DNA of 64,000 nucleotides from Planctomycetota bacterium (GCA_963205185.1 CAUJHZ010000072.1:17703-81702), one strand, 5' to 3'. Positions 23,594 through 32,357 are shown, counted from the first letter of the stretch. Made by a program: numbers and translations. Notes: generated from the sequence alone by a model not told the origin.

Positions 23594-25048
23594 TCAGCCC
23601 GCCGGGGCGGCAAAGTCGAAATCGCGAATCGTGTCGATGACGATCCGCATCATCCTCTCAAGTGTATCGGCCTTCATGCCCGGCATGGGGTTGAGAATGA
23701 GCGTGTCGCCCAGCGGCCGGATGATCAGGCCGCGCGGCCTGGCCGCGGCGCAGACCGCATGACCCGTGCGGGCGCGGGGATTCAGCGGAGTGCGCGGCCT
23801 GCGCGAGGCGACGAGATCGATGCCAACCATGACGCCACACTGCCGCGCGTCGCCCACGTTCGGGTGATCGCGCAGTTGCTCCAGGGCCCGGCTCATGCTC
23901 GCCGCGTTGCGCTGCACGTTGGCGCAGGTGTCGCGCTGCTCGATGAGATCGAGATTCGCCAGCGCCGCAGCGCAGCCGAGCGCATTGCCGGTGTACGTGT
24001 GCCCGTGGTAGAGCGTCTTGTGCTCCCACGGCTCGCCGCAGAACGCCTGCTCGATCTCATCGGTGCACAGCGTCGCAGCCAGCGGCAGGTAGCCGCCGCT
24101 GATGCCCTTGGCCAGGCAGAGAATGTCGGGAACGACGCCCTCGCGCTCGCAGGCGAAGAGTGTGCCCGTGCGGCAGAAGCCCACGGCCACTTCATCGGCG
24201 ATGAGCGGTATGCGGCGGCGTTCGCAGCGCTGCGCCACGCCGGCGAGAAATCCCTCGGGATGCGTGACGATCCCCGCAGCACCCTGGACGAGCGGCTCAA
24301 TCATCACGGCCGCGATGGAGTCGGCATGGTGGTCGAGGATTTCATCGAGCTGCGCGAGGCAGCGGTCGCGCACCATCATGCGAAGCGACTCGTCGTGCCA
24401 TGGCCAGTCGATCTCTTTTGCCTCGGGAGCGTTGGTCACATCCGGCGCCGGGGCAAACACGGTGCGGAAGGTGAGCGACTCGAACGGCCGGTGGAAGGTC
24501 TCGCTGTAGCCCACGCTCATGGCGCCGACCGTGTCGCCGTGATACGCGCCGCTGAAGGCAATGATGGTTTTGCGCTCGGGCTGGCCGGTGTGGTGCTGGT
24601 ATCCCACGGCCATCTTGATGGCCAGTTCCGTGGCGGTGGCGCCGGCATCGGAGTAGAAGACCTTGTTCAGCGGATCGCGCGGCGGGAGATCGCGCTGCTT
24701 TCGTGCTGCGTTGAGACGCTTGCCGGCATCAACGAGACGCGCCGCGAGTTCAATGGATGGCGTCGAGGCGAGGCCGAGCATAGTGCTGTGGGCCACGCGA
24801 TCGAGTTGAGCGCGGATGGCGGCGTCGATCTCGGGAACGCGGTGGCCGTGCATGTTGCACCAGAGCGAACTCACGCCGTCGATGTAACGACGACCCTGCG
24901 TGTCGATGAGTTCATCGCCTTCAGCTGCGTCGATGATGGTCGGCTCGGCCTGCCGCCATTGCTTCATTGGCGTGAAGGGGTGCCAGACGTGGGCGTGATC
25001 GAGCTGCGCGAGGCGCGAGGTTCTGGATTCGGCGGTCATGGGGTGCAT
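23594..25048 (-). CDS. bioA: Adenosylmethionine-8-amino-7-oxononanoate aminotransferase
   Basis: PLP enzyme of biotin synthesis that converts 7-keto-8-aminopelargonate to 7,8-diaminopelargonate, using S-adenosylmethionine as amino donor. 484 residues from the ATG at 25048; a second ATG at 25039 is equally possible. Typical segments are HVWHPFTPMKQW at the start, SLWCNMHGHR, GAYHGDTVGAMSVG, DEVAVGFCRTGTLFACE and CLAKGISGGYLPLAAT with the Schiff-base lysine. No other biotin gene is nearby. It lies 52 nt after the sirtuin gene. Confidence 0.92.
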   Translation of the reverse strand: MHPMTAESRTSRLAQLDHAHVWHPFTPMKQWRQAEPTIIDAAEGDELIDTQGRRYIDGVSSLWCNMHGHRVPEIDAAIRAQLDRVAHSTMLGLASTPSIELAARLVDAGKRLNAARKQRDLPPRDPLNKVFYSDAGATATELAIKMAVGYQHHTGQPERKTIIAFSGAYHGDTVGAMSVGYSETFHRPFESLTFRTVFAPAPDVTNAPEAKEIDWPWHDESLRMMVRDRCLAQLDEILDHHADSIAAVMIEPLVQGAAGIVTHPEGFLAGVAQRCERRRIPLIADEVAVGFCRTGTLFACEREGVVPDILCLAKGISGGYLPLAATLCTDEIEQAFCGEPWEHKTLYHGHTYTGNALGCAAALANLDLIEQRDTCANVQRNAASMSRALEQLRDHPNVGDARQCGVMVGIDLVASRRPRTPLNPRARTGHAVCAAARPRGLIIRPLGDTLILNPMPGMKADTLERMMRIVIDTIRDFDFAAPAG

Positions 25049-25100
25049 GGTACGTCCGCGGCGCAGTGTGGATTCCCTCGGTAAGAGGCAATGGCGGGAA

Positions 25101-25853
25101 TCACCCCAGCGCTTGCAGCAGAGCCGGGAGGATTTCGCCGGCCTTGCCGAGCATGGAGTAATCCGCGACGTCGGTCGCCGGCGTGGGGTCGCGATTGATC
25201 TCGGCAGTGACCGCACCCGACGACTTGGCAAGGTGGAGGTAGCCGGCGGCGGGGTAGACGAGCCCGCTCGTGCCGATCGAGATGAACACATCGCAGAACC
25301 CGGCGGCGTGCTCGGCGGCGCGGGCCGCCTCTTCGGGCAGCGCCTCGCCGAACCACACGACGTTGGGTCGCAGCAGCCCGCCGGCATCCGAGCGAGGCGG
25401 ATACTGCGGAAACGGACCGCCGCGACACTCCTGCAGGCGCTGGGTGATGAGGCAGCGCCATTCGATGAGTGAGCCGTGGATCTCGATGACATCGGTGCTC
25501 CCAGCCGCCTGGTGGAGTCGATCGACGTTCTGCGTGATGAGCGTGAAGGTGCGGCCGCCTGCCGCGCATGAACGCTGCCACTGCGCCAGCGCGCGGTGGG
25601 CCGGATTGGGTTCGCACTTGAGCACGTTCAGGCGGCGCTGGTCGTACCAGCGCGTGACGGTTTCCGGATCGCGCGAGAACGCTTCGGGCGTGGCCAGTTG
25701 CATCGGATCGTATTTCGCCCACAGGCCGGTCAGCGCATCGCGAAATGTCGGCACGCCGCTCTCGGCGCTGACGCCCGCGCCGGTCAGGATGGCGATGTGG
25801 TTTGCCTCACGCAGCGCGCTGAGAAAGTCGGATTTGATCTCGATCGGGGTCAC
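25101..25853 (-). CDS. Sirtuin (SIR2) NAD-dependent deacylase, class III-like
   Basis: NAD-dependent lysine deacylase, 250 residues. NAD-binding motif GAGVSAESGVPTFR (25-38), TQNVDRLH (107-114) and catalytic H126 in EIHGSL are present. Y70 and R73 (WYDQRR) match the Tyr/Arg pair that binds succinyl or malonyl groups in SIRT5/CobB-type enzymes, so it may remove acidic acyl groups. Of the four zinc cysteines only C134 and C143 can be seen, widely spaced, and the second pair is absent. The GTG start overlaps the carbamoyltransferase stop (GTGA). Confidence 0.88.
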   Translation of the reverse strand: MTPIEIKSDFLSALREANHIAILTGAGVSAESGVPTFRDALTGLWAKYDPMQLATPEAFSRDPETVTRWYDQRRLNVLKCEPNPAHRALAQWQRSCAAGGRTFTLITQNVDRLHQAAGSTDVIEIHGSLIEWRCLITQRLQECRGGPFPQYPPRSDAGGLLRPNVVWFGEALPEEAARAAEHAAGFCDVFISIGTSGLVYPAAGYLHLAKSSGAVTAEINRDPTPATDVADYSMLGKAGEILPALLQALG

Positions 25854-26854
25854 TGATGATTGATCAGCTCGTCCATGATCGCCTTCTGCACATGGAGGCG
25901 GTTCTCGGCTTCTTCGATGGCGATGCAGTTGGGCGAGTTGAGCACCGCGTCGGTGACCTTCACGTTTCGCCGCACGGGCAGGCAGTGGCTGAAGACGCCA
26001 TTATTGGTCAGGGCCATCTTGTGCTCATCCACGATGAAGTGTTTGTGCTTGTCGCGGATGGGCTTCTCGGGCTCCCACTTGCCAAAGTACGGCAGCGCGC
26101 CCCAACTCTTGGCATACACGATGTCGGCGCCCCGGTACGCCGTTTCGATGTCGTGGGTCATCGACAGGCTGCGGCTGTTCTCCTTCGTGAACTGCTTCGC
26201 CAGCGTCATGTAGCGCTCGTCGAGAGCGTACTCGGGCGTCGGGCACAGCAGTGTGACATCCATGCCGAATTTGCTGGCGATGAGCAGAGCAGAGTTGGCT
26301 ACGGCGGTGTTGAGCGGCTTGGGGTGATACGTCCAGGTGAGGACGAACTTCTTTCCATCGCACTGGCCGCCGACGCGCTCCTGCAGCGCGAGCATCAGCG
26401 CCATCTCCTGGCAGGGGTGCGTGATCGTCTCCATGTTGATGACGGGCACGGTGGCGTAGCGCGCGAACTGGTTCACGACGCGGTCCTGCCGGTCGATCGC
26501 CCAGTCGATGAACTTCGGAAAGGCGCGCACGCCGATGCAGTCGCAATAGCGCGAAAGCACGCGCGCCACTTCGGCGATGTGCTCCTCGGGCTCCTGGTCC
26601 ATCACGACGCCTTCTTCGAACTCGATCGGCCAGGCCCCCTTGCCGGGCTCGAGGACCACGGCGTGGGCGCCGAGTTGAAAGGCGCCGATCTCGAAACTGC
26701 TGCGCGTGCGCAGCGAAGGGTTGAAGAAGAGCAGGGCGATGGTTTTGTCCTTGAGGCGCGGCTGAATCGGGTCGGCCTTGAGGCGCGTGGCTTCGTCGAG
26801 GAGGCGCTGGAGGTCAGCGCGCGACCAGTCGGCAGTGGTGAGAAAATGTCGCAT
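25850..26854 (-). CDS. argF': N-acetylornithine carbamoyltransferase
   Basis: Makes N-acetylcitrulline from N-acetylornithine and carbamoyl phosphate, replacing ornithine carbamoyltransferase in arginine synthesis. 334 residues. The carbamoyl-phosphate motif is FFNPSLRTRSSF (about 43-54) and HCLPVRRN near 293 binds the substrate. GKGAWPIEFEEG, SRYCDCIGVRAFPKF and INMETITHPCQE are hallmarks of the Xanthomonas-type acetyl enzyme, not of ordinary OTCase. E90/E91 occupy the position where succinyl-specific enzymes have Pro, favouring the acetyl substrate. Co-transcribed with the sirtuin gene (4-bp overlap). The pathway would then need an acetylcitrulline deacetylase elsewhere. Confidence 0.88.
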   Translation of the reverse strand: MRHFLTTADWSRADLQRLLDEATRLKADPIQPRLKDKTIALLFFNPSLRTRSSFEIGAFQLGAHAVVLEPGKGAWPIEFEEGVVMDQEPEEHIAEVARVLSRYCDCIGVRAFPKFIDWAIDRQDRVVNQFARYATVPVINMETITHPCQEMALMLALQERVGGQCDGKKFVLTWTYHPKPLNTAVANSALLIASKFGMDVTLLCPTPEYALDERYMTLAKQFTKENSRSLSMTHDIETAYRGADIVYAKSWGALPYFGKWEPEKPIRDKHKHFIVDEHKMALTNNGVFSHCLPVRRNVKVTDAVLNSPNCIAIEEAENRLHVQKAIMDELINHQ

Positions 26855-26895
26855 GGACCATGCTAGGCGGATTCAGCAGGCCGCAAACCAGGCCC

Positions 26896-26924
26896 GCCGC
26901 AAAGAGGCACAAGAGGCGCAGAGG
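26896..26924 (+). repeat. Left arm of 29-bp imperfect inverted repeat
   Basis: Starts GCCGCAAAGAGGCACA; the arm at 27242-27270 is its reverse complement with 24 of 29 positions matching, the first 16 perfectly. The pair encloses a single small gene. Confidence 0.75.
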
Positions 26925-26940
26925 ACTCAGGATCGCTTGG

Positions 26941-27228
26941 TCAGAGGCGCTCCTCGATGAACCGGAACGCATAGGTCAAGGCGGTAGCAATGCCGACTGC
27001 AACGCCCAGCCCGATGAGCAACGCTATCGTCGCGTGCATTCCCACCAGGATTTGGAAGGCGAGCCACGCGGCAAGGCCCGCGATGATGCCGATGCCGATC
27101 GCTGATTCCGCCACAAAACCGGCGAAGAGTCTCCCAATTCGGCGCAGCCAGGAGGCGCTGCGCCATCGCTCGTTCCTCTGCCGCTGCGCAATCGACACAA
27201 GAGGATCTTGCTCGCGCCTCCATTTCAT
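26941..27228 (-). CDS. Hypothetical small membrane protein, two helices
   Basis: 95 residues from the ATG at 27228, with GAGGG just upstream. A basic N-terminus (MKWRREQDPLVSIAQRQRNE) is followed by two transmembrane helices (about 39-60 and 66-88) and a short FRFIEERL end. No domain is recognised. It lies between two inverted arms, separate from the arsM unit upstream, so it may have arrived as a small insert. Confidence 0.65.
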   Translation of the reverse strand: MKWRREQDPLVSIAQRQRNERWRSASWLRRIGRLFAGFVAESAIGIGIIAGLAAWLAFQILVGMHATIALLIGLGVAVGIATALTYAFRFIEERL

Positions 27229-27241
27229 CCCTCTTGTCTCA

Positions 27242-27270
27242 TCTTTGTGCCTTCTGTGCCTCTTTGCGGC
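27242..27270 (-). repeat. Right arm of 29-bp imperfect inverted repeat
   Basis: Reverse complement of the arm at 26896-26924 with five mismatches, located between the small membrane gene and the end of arsM. Confidence 0.75.
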
Positions 27271-27299
27271 TGAACTTCCTGCCTCTTCGAGGCTGTTCT

Positions 27300-28163
27300 T
27301 CAGGCCTTGCGGGCGTACACGCTGATGCTCGCGACTTTGCCTGCAGCGCGCGTGGCCATCTGGGCGACTTCCACATTGCCCACGCCGCTGCAGCCGCACC
27401 CGCAGCCGCCCTTGCGCTCGCCCGGCTCGACGATCTCGCTCTCGATGAGGCCCTCGAGTTGCACATCGTCGTAGACGTGGCGCTTGCGGACCTGGACATC
27501 GGTCAGTCCTGCCCGGCGCAAGCCCGCAAGGTAGTCCGCCTCGCTGATGGCGCCGGAGATGCACGAGTTGTAAAGACTCTGGTTGCGGCGGAGTTCTTCA
27601 GGCAGCCCGTCCACAACGATGTCGGACACCAGCATGCGGCCGCCGGGCTTGAGCACGCGGGCAATCTCGGCAAAAACTCTGTCTTTCTCAGGCGACAGAT
27701 TGATGACGCAGTTGGAGATGACCCAGTCCACCGTGCCGGTTTCGACGGGCATGTCTTCGATGAGTCCCTTGCGGACCTCGACGTAGCCGCTCACGCCGGC
27801 CGCGGCGATGTTGGCGGTCGCGCGGTCGATCATGGCGTCGGTCATGTCGATGCCGATGACGCGGCCGGTCGGGCCGGTCTTCTTCGCGGCGATGAGCAGA
27901 TCGATGCCCGCGCCGCTGCCGAGGTCGATTACCGTGTCGCCGGGTTTGACTTCGCTGAAGGCGAGCGGGTTGCCGCAACCGAAGGAGTTTTCCACGGCGT
28001 CGGCGGGCAGGTCGGCAAGATCGTCGGCATAGCCGGCACACTTGACCGCGACGCCCTTCTGCTCGGGCTGCATGCCGCCGCAGCAACTGCCGCCGGGAGT
28101 GTTAACGGCCTTGGTGTAGGCCTTGGAGACGTGTTCGCGGATTTCGCTTTCGCGCGTGGTCAT
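27300..28163 (-). CDS. arsM: Arsenite methyltransferase
   Basis: SAM-dependent enzyme that methylates As(III), giving volatile or less retained methylarsenicals. 287 residues from the ATG at 28163. SAM motif DLGSGAGID is at about 80-88. The cysteines expected to bind arsenic are C63 (FGCGNPL), C152 (NCVINL) and C201 (YNSCISG), matching the conserved trio of the family. A CC pair (27-28) and a C-terminal CGCGC cluster add further thiols. Its start overlaps arsR (ATGA), so it is made under ArsR control. No arsenite pump or arsenate reductase gene is adjacent. Confidence 0.93.
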   Translation of the reverse strand: MTTRESEIREHVSKAYTKAVNTPGGSCCGGMQPEQKGVAVKCAGYADDLADLPADAVENSFGCGNPLAFSEVKPGDTVIDLGSGAGIDLLIAAKKTGPTGRVIGIDMTDAMIDRATANIAAAGVSGYVEVRKGLIEDMPVETGTVDWVISNCVINLSPEKDRVFAEIARVLKPGGRMLVSDIVVDGLPEELRRNQSLYNSCISGAISEADYLAGLRRAGLTDVQVRKRHVYDDVQLEGLIESEIVEPGERKGGCGCGCSGVGNVEVAQMATRAAGKVASISVYARKA

Positions 28164-28627
28164 GATGACTTTCTCTTTCGGGAAGTGGTTCGGGTTCGTG
28201 GACGGGTGGGTCGCCCGGCGGGCGGGCCCGGCGCGGCGGCACTCTCGATAGCGCTGAAGCAGCACGAGTTGGTGTCGCACTGACAGGACTCGAGGGCCCC
28301 GGCGATGCCGCGCATCAGCGGCACGAGGCGCTCGAAGTTCACACGGTAATAGACCTCCTTGCCACGCTTGGTCGACTCGAGCGCCTCGGCTTCGCGGAGG
28401 ATGGCCAGGTGGCGCGACACGACGGAGAGATCAACCGGGCAGCAGGAGTTGAGTTCGCCGACCGTGCACGGCTTGCCGCATGCGGCCAGGCGCATGAACA
28501 GGCTCAGACGGTTGGCGTCGGCCAAGGCACGGAAGAGCCTGGGATCGAGCAGGTCGCCGAGATTCGGGCAGCAGCGGCTGGCGCGGGGGCGGCTCGGGGC
28601 CGCTTTGTTCTTGCGTACTTGCGTCAT
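28160..28627 (-). CDS. arsR: ArsR-family arsenic-responsive repressor
   Basis: 155-residue winged-helix repressor that should leave DNA when As(III) binds. The fold reads LFRALADANRLSLFMRLAACGKPCTVGELN, then SVVSRHLAILREAEALESTKRGKEVYYRVN as recognition helix and wing. Several Cys groups (CCP near 20, CCP near 63, CQC and CC near 124-131) are candidate metal ligands; the C-terminal set resembles the ArsR types with vicinal cysteines near the end. A TATTAT box lies 7 nt before the ATG inside a palindrome, so the transcript may have almost no leader. It leads the arsR-arsM operon. Confidence 0.9.
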   Translation of the reverse strand: MTQVRKNKAAPSRPRASRCCPNLGDLLDPRLFRALADANRLSLFMRLAACGKPCTVGELNSCCPVDLSVVSRHLAILREAEALESTKRGKEVYYRVNFERLVPLMRGIAGALESCQCDTNSCCFSAIESAAAPGPPAGRPTRPRTRTTSRKRKSS

Positions 28628-28628
28628 C

Positions 28629-28644
28629 GTGCAAATAATAGCAC
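28629..28644 (-). promoter_or_regulatory. Candidate ArsR operator over the arsR -10 box
   Basis: GTGC(8)GCAC dyad on the minus strand that encloses TATTAT (28640-28635), the likely -10 element. Binding here would block transcription of arsR-arsM. Confidence 0.5.
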
Positions 28645-28782
28645 CGGGCCGGACGCTGTCAAGCGCCCGGCGACGGAATCTGTGCGGCGTCGTCGCCTGC
28701 CGTCGCGCGCATTGGGGCTCCGGCCCCGCTTGACGGCGGGCCCGGCGCGTCGATGATGGCCTTTCCCGACAAGGAGCGAGAC

Positions 28783-29262
28783 ATGGCGACGGCGATCAAG
28801 GCGGACGAGCGCGCGTTCTTCGACTTCGGCGGCCTGGGCGTGCGCTGGAAGATCGACGCGGCCGAGGCGGGGCGGCGGTTTGCCGTCGTTCACCACCCCA
28901 TGGCGCCGCGCGCTCTGGCCGCGCCGCTCCACCGGCACACAAACGAGGATGAGTACTCCTACGTCCTCCGCGGCCGGCTGGGAGCCCTGCTGGGCGATGA
29001 AGTCGTCACGGCTGAGCCGGGCACGTGGGTCTTCAAGCCGCGAGGCCAGTGGCACACCTTCTGGAATGCCGGCGATGAGCCTTGCGAGATTATCGAGATT
29101 ATCAGCCCGGGTGGGTTTGAGGATTTCTTTCGCGAAGTCGCCGCCGCATGGGGGGATGTCGAACAGTTCACCGCCATCGCCACCAAGTACAAGCTCGAGA
29201 TGGATCTGGGCAGCATCCCGGGGTTGTGCGAGCGCTTCGGGCTCACGTTCCCGGAGCTGTAG
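28783..29262 (+). CDS. Cupin-domain protein
   Basis: 159 residues from the ATG at 28783, with AAGGAG about 7 nt upstream. Both cupin motifs are clear: PLHRHTNEDEYSYVLRG (H50, H52, E56) and PGTWVFKPRGQWHTFWNAG (H91), giving a typical 2-His/Glu/His metal site. Conserved single-domain cupins of this type have many roles, from dioxygenases to sensors, and none can be assigned. It is divergent from arsR. Confidence 0.85.
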   Translation: MATAIKADERAFFDFGGLGVRWKIDAAEAGRRFAVVHHPMAPRALAAPLHRHTNEDEYSYVLRGRLGALLGDEVVTAEPGTWVFKPRGQWHTFWNAGDEPCEIIEIISPGGFEDFFREVAAAWGDVEQFTAIATKYKLEMDLGSIPGLCERFGLTFPEL

Positions 29263-29285
29263 CCGGTTTGGATCTGGATCACTTT

Positions 29286-29316
29286 CCCCGCAGTTCGCTC
29301 GAGCCGGCGGGGTTTT
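29286..29316 (+). terminator. Terminator after the cupin gene
   Basis: CCCCGC (29286-29291) pairs with GCGGGG (29307-29312), followed by T4. The stem is short (6 bp) and the loop 15 nt, so efficiency is uncertain. Confidence 0.5.
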
Positions 29317-29319
29317 CTG

Positions 29320-29348
29320 TTGCACTCGGACGCAATATCCGGTACGCT
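29320..29348 (+). promoter_or_regulatory. Predicted promoter of the secreted protein gene
   Basis: TTGCAC (29320-29325) and TACGCT (29343-29348) with 17-nt spacing, about 80 nt before the ATG at 29429. Confidence 0.45.
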
Positions 29349-29428
29349 ATGCGTTCCGGCGACGGGGCCGGAGTGGTCCGCCGCGCCGCAGCGACGGCTT
29401 CAACCAGGTGTGGGGCGGGGAGAATGAG

Positions 29429-31165
29429 ATGCATACATCGCGCCGTTTGATTGCGTGCTCGGCTGGCGTTGCACTTGGCCTGCTCAGCGCCGGGGCTGTG
29501 GCACAGCATTGCACCGAGCCGACTGACCTCATCATCGCCGACCTGGCCGGCGACGAAATCCAGCCCAAGTCAGCGGCGGCGGATGGCGATGTGGACGGCC
29601 GCGACTTTCTCGTCTGGCAGCGCAACATCGGCCACGGCTACGACATCGCGCTGCAGCTCATCGATGCACACGGCAACGAAACCTTCCCCCACAACGGCCT
29701 GGTCATTGCCGACCGCAGTTTCTCTTCGACGCAGGACTACGGACTGGATGTCGATCGCAGCGGCTTTGCGCTTTTGGCGTTTCGCGATGACCGCTTCGGC
29801 GGCACGAAGATCACCGCCCAGCGCGTCGGCAAGGACGGCTCGTTGCCGTGGGGCGCCAACGGCGCGCAGTTCAGCGACGGCAACGCGTTCGTCGCCTCGC
29901 CCAAGATCGCCGGCACCAGCGACGGCCAGTGCGTCGTCGCCTGGACGCAGGAGAAGAATGTGCACCTGCAGCGCCTCGATGCCGATGGCAATCTCCTCTG
30001 GAGCGCCGAGACGGTGCTGACCGATCCGAATGGCGCTTCGCTCTCGCTCGCCGACCTGCATCCGAGCGTGAACGGCGACGTGATCGTCTCGTGGGTGCAG
30101 TCCACGAGTTTCAACGCGCCCAAGCATCTCTACGCGCAGCGCATCAGCACCACCGGCGCGGTCCAGTGGTCCGGCGGGCACGTCAGGGTGTTCGACGGCG
30201 GGTCGCTGCAGTTCGGCAATTTCCCGCCGTTTGTCGAAGACGGCTCGGGTGGTGGCGTGTTCGCGTGGTACAACACCAGCGGCGCACTGCAGTGCTACGT
30301 GCAGCACGTTGACGCGGATGGCACTGAACTCTTTGCGCACAATGGCGTGCCGGTTTCGATCAACAGCCTGCAGGATCGCGTTTCACCCTCCGCCGCGTAT
30401 GACCCGGCCACGGACAGCATCTACGTCTTCTGGATGGAGCAGAGCAACGCGCAGGCGAACCGCGGCGTCTACGGCCAGCGCATCGACGGCTCGGGCAGCC
30501 GGCTCTGGGGAGACAGCGGCATCGTCGTGCGGCCGGTCAGCTCTGGAACAGACTACCGCTCGATCAACACCATCTTCGCCGACGGCAAGGCGACGGTGTG
30601 TTTCATCGAGAGCGCCGGCTTTGACAATGACACCGTGCGCGCGGCCGGGGTGACGGACGCGGGCATCCTGCGATGGATGCCCGGGATCGTGTCGCTTACG
30701 CCGGGCGGAACCGGGCGATCGCGCCTCACGGCCAATGCCATCTCGATCACCAACAGCGCGCTGCTGGTGTGGGAGCACGGCGGCACGGGACAGAGCGACA
30801 TCCACGCACAGCGGCTGCGGACGAACACCGGCACCATCGGCACGGTGCCGATCGATCTCACCGTCGCTGGCGCCTGCCCGGGTACGCTGGCCATCCGCGC
30901 CTTTGACTGCACGCCGGTGGGCCGCGTCGCGTTTGTGTACGCCCGGTCCGCTGGCGGATTCACGATTCCCAACAACATGCCCTGCGCCGGTACGCGCCTG
31001 TGCCTGGGCAGCCCGGTGACGCTGGCGCGAACGGTGACCGCCGACGGCGCGGGCATCGCGCTGCTGAGCGCCAATGCGCCCAACGTCGCCTGCGGCGGGC
31101 GCATCCTCATTCAGGCGATCGATCTCTCGACGTGCGCGACCAGCCGCGCCGTGCCGACGCCGTAG
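29429..31165 (+). CDS. Large secreted protein with Cys-containing C-terminal module
   Basis: 578 residues from the ATG at 29429, with GGGGAG 6 nt upstream. A signal peptide (about 1-25, LIACSAGVALGLLSAGAVAQ) predicts export. The body is a chain of beta-type repeats, each with a Trp-containing strand and phrases such as AQRIDGSGSRLWGDSG, HVDADGTELFAHNG and LQRLDADGNLLWSAE, so a beta-propeller is likely. The last ~85 residues form a separate module (GRVAFVYARSAGGF, then VTADGAGIALL, ACGGRILIQAIDLSTCATS). The same ending is seen in the truncated protein at the right edge (63858-64000). No enzymatic motif was recognised. Confidence 0.75.
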   Translation: MHTSRRLIACSAGVALGLLSAGAVAQHCTEPTDLIIADLAGDEIQPKSAAADGDVDGRDFLVWQRNIGHGYDIALQLIDAHGNETFPHNGLVIADRSFSSTQDYGLDVDRSGFALLAFRDDRFGGTKITAQRVGKDGSLPWGANGAQFSDGNAFVASPKIAGTSDGQCVVAWTQEKNVHLQRLDADGNLLWSAETVLTDPNGASLSLADLHPSVNGDVIVSWVQSTSFNAPKHLYAQRISTTGAVQWSGGHVRVFDGGSLQFGNFPPFVEDGSGGGVFAWYNTSGALQCYVQHVDADGTELFAHNGVPVSINSLQDRVSPSAAYDPATDSIYVFWMEQSNAQANRGVYGQRIDGSGSRLWGDSGIVVRPVSSGTDYRSINTIFADGKATVCFIESAGFDNDTVRAAGVTDAGILRWMPGIVSLTPGGTGRSRLTANAISITNSALLVWEHGGTGQSDIHAQRLRTNTGTIGTVPIDLTVAGACPGTLAIRAFDCTPVGRVAFVYARSAGGFTIPNNMPCAGTRLCLGSPVTLARTVTADGAGIALLSANAPNVACGGRILIQAIDLSTCATSRAVPTP

Positions 31166-31289
31166 GTCGAGGGATTTATGACACGGCCGTTGCCTGGAGG
31201 GGAGTGCTTTTGTACGACCCTACGCACTGCTGTACGACCGGGTAAGAGCGCTCGTCGGATAGGATCAGATTCGCGATAGTCGGGCCGAT

Positions 31290-32357
31290 ATGATCGACCC
31301 GATGGACGAGTGCATCACAAATCCGCCCACCAGCATTGAATTGCCATTTGTGCGAGTGTTACCGTGTACTTCCGCGGAAGACCTTCTCTGTGAACTCCGG
31401 CCATCACATGTACGCTGGCGCTCTGACCCTTTCAATGCGACATGGCTCTTTCGGGGGCAAGGGGTCACCGATGCACCGAAGGCGACGCTTTGGCGCGCCG
31501 AGTCATGCTCGATCGTGGGCCAGATGATGGCGGCCGTTCGCGCTGAAATAGAGCGGCGCTGCCCTGATCCGCTTGCCAGCCTGGGTTCCTGTGCATTTGA
31601 GATTGGACCGTCGAAATCACGCCGCACATTTGAACAACTGCCTGCGGACGCGCGGCGAGCCAGAGAGCGTTCATTCGCGTTTGACGTTCTCACAGAGATA
31701 TCTCTTCTGCGCCGATTCTGGGAAGTGGCGGAGCGTGCGGGTCACGCAGTGGCTCGGCCGGACTGGCTGCAAGGCTCAGCCATCATGAATGACGAGCGTT
31801 TGCAGGTCATCCTCGACGCTCAGCAAGGGCATCGTGAAGAGATGTTTGAACAGCCGCTGGTCGCAATTGCCCGCCATCACGAGCTGCCGGCAAGACTGAT
31901 TGACTGGACAACCAATCCCCTCTTCGCAGCTTATTTCGCTTGTCAGGGGCCGGTTTCAAGCGACGGTGGAATCTCGATCTGGGCCATTCCACGAGAATGG
32001 ATGGTTCGGCTTGGCAACTGCCCGCTACGGGAGTACCGGCCACCACGGCACCTTCTCCCTCGTCTCGCGAATCAGGAGGGTCGGTTCTTGTGGCAACCCA
32101 ACGCCCACGAGTTTTACGCCATTCAGGGCCGGTGGCCCTCAATGATAGACTCGCTCGAAGAAGCTTGGAGGAGAGCAGGCACCTTGCAACCCAGCTTGCG
32201 GCCGCTCATGAAGTTAACCCTTCCAATGCACGAACGCCATCGGTTGCTCGAGTTACTTTGGCATGAAAGAGTCTTCGGAGCGAAGTTGATGGACGACTTG
32301 GATCAGATTGCACCGACGATTTACGAGCTGATGTCAGTCGACAGACTTCACTCGTGA
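31290..32357 (+). CDS. FRG-domain protein
   Basis: 355 residues with the FRG-domain signature: WLFRGQG (F54-R55-G56) and, further on, QPLVAIARHHELPARLIDWTTNPLFAAYFA (about 188-217, H196, H197, R202, D205-W206). The family has no proven activity; it often occurs in accessory or mobile regions. Base composition is clearly lower in GC than the neighbouring core genes, suggesting transfer. It is convergent with the DUF5677-like gene. Start ATG at 31290; M5 at 31302 is possible. Confidence 0.8.
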   Translation: MIDPMDECITNPPTSIELPFVRVLPCTSAEDLLCELRPSHVRWRSDPFNATWLFRGQGVTDAPKATLWRAESCSIVGQMMAAVRAEIERRCPDPLASLGSCAFEIGPSKSRRTFEQLPADARRARERSFAFDVLTEISLLRRFWEVAERAGHAVARPDWLQGSAIMNDERLQVILDAQQGHREEMFEQPLVAIARHHELPARLIDWTTNPLFAAYFACQGPVSSDGGISIWAIPREWMVRLGNCPLREYRPPRHLLPRLANQEGRFLWQPNAHEFYAIQGRWPSMIDSLEEAWRRAGTLQPSLRPLMKLTLPMHERHRLLELLWHERVFGAKLMDDLDQIAPTIYELMSVDRLHS

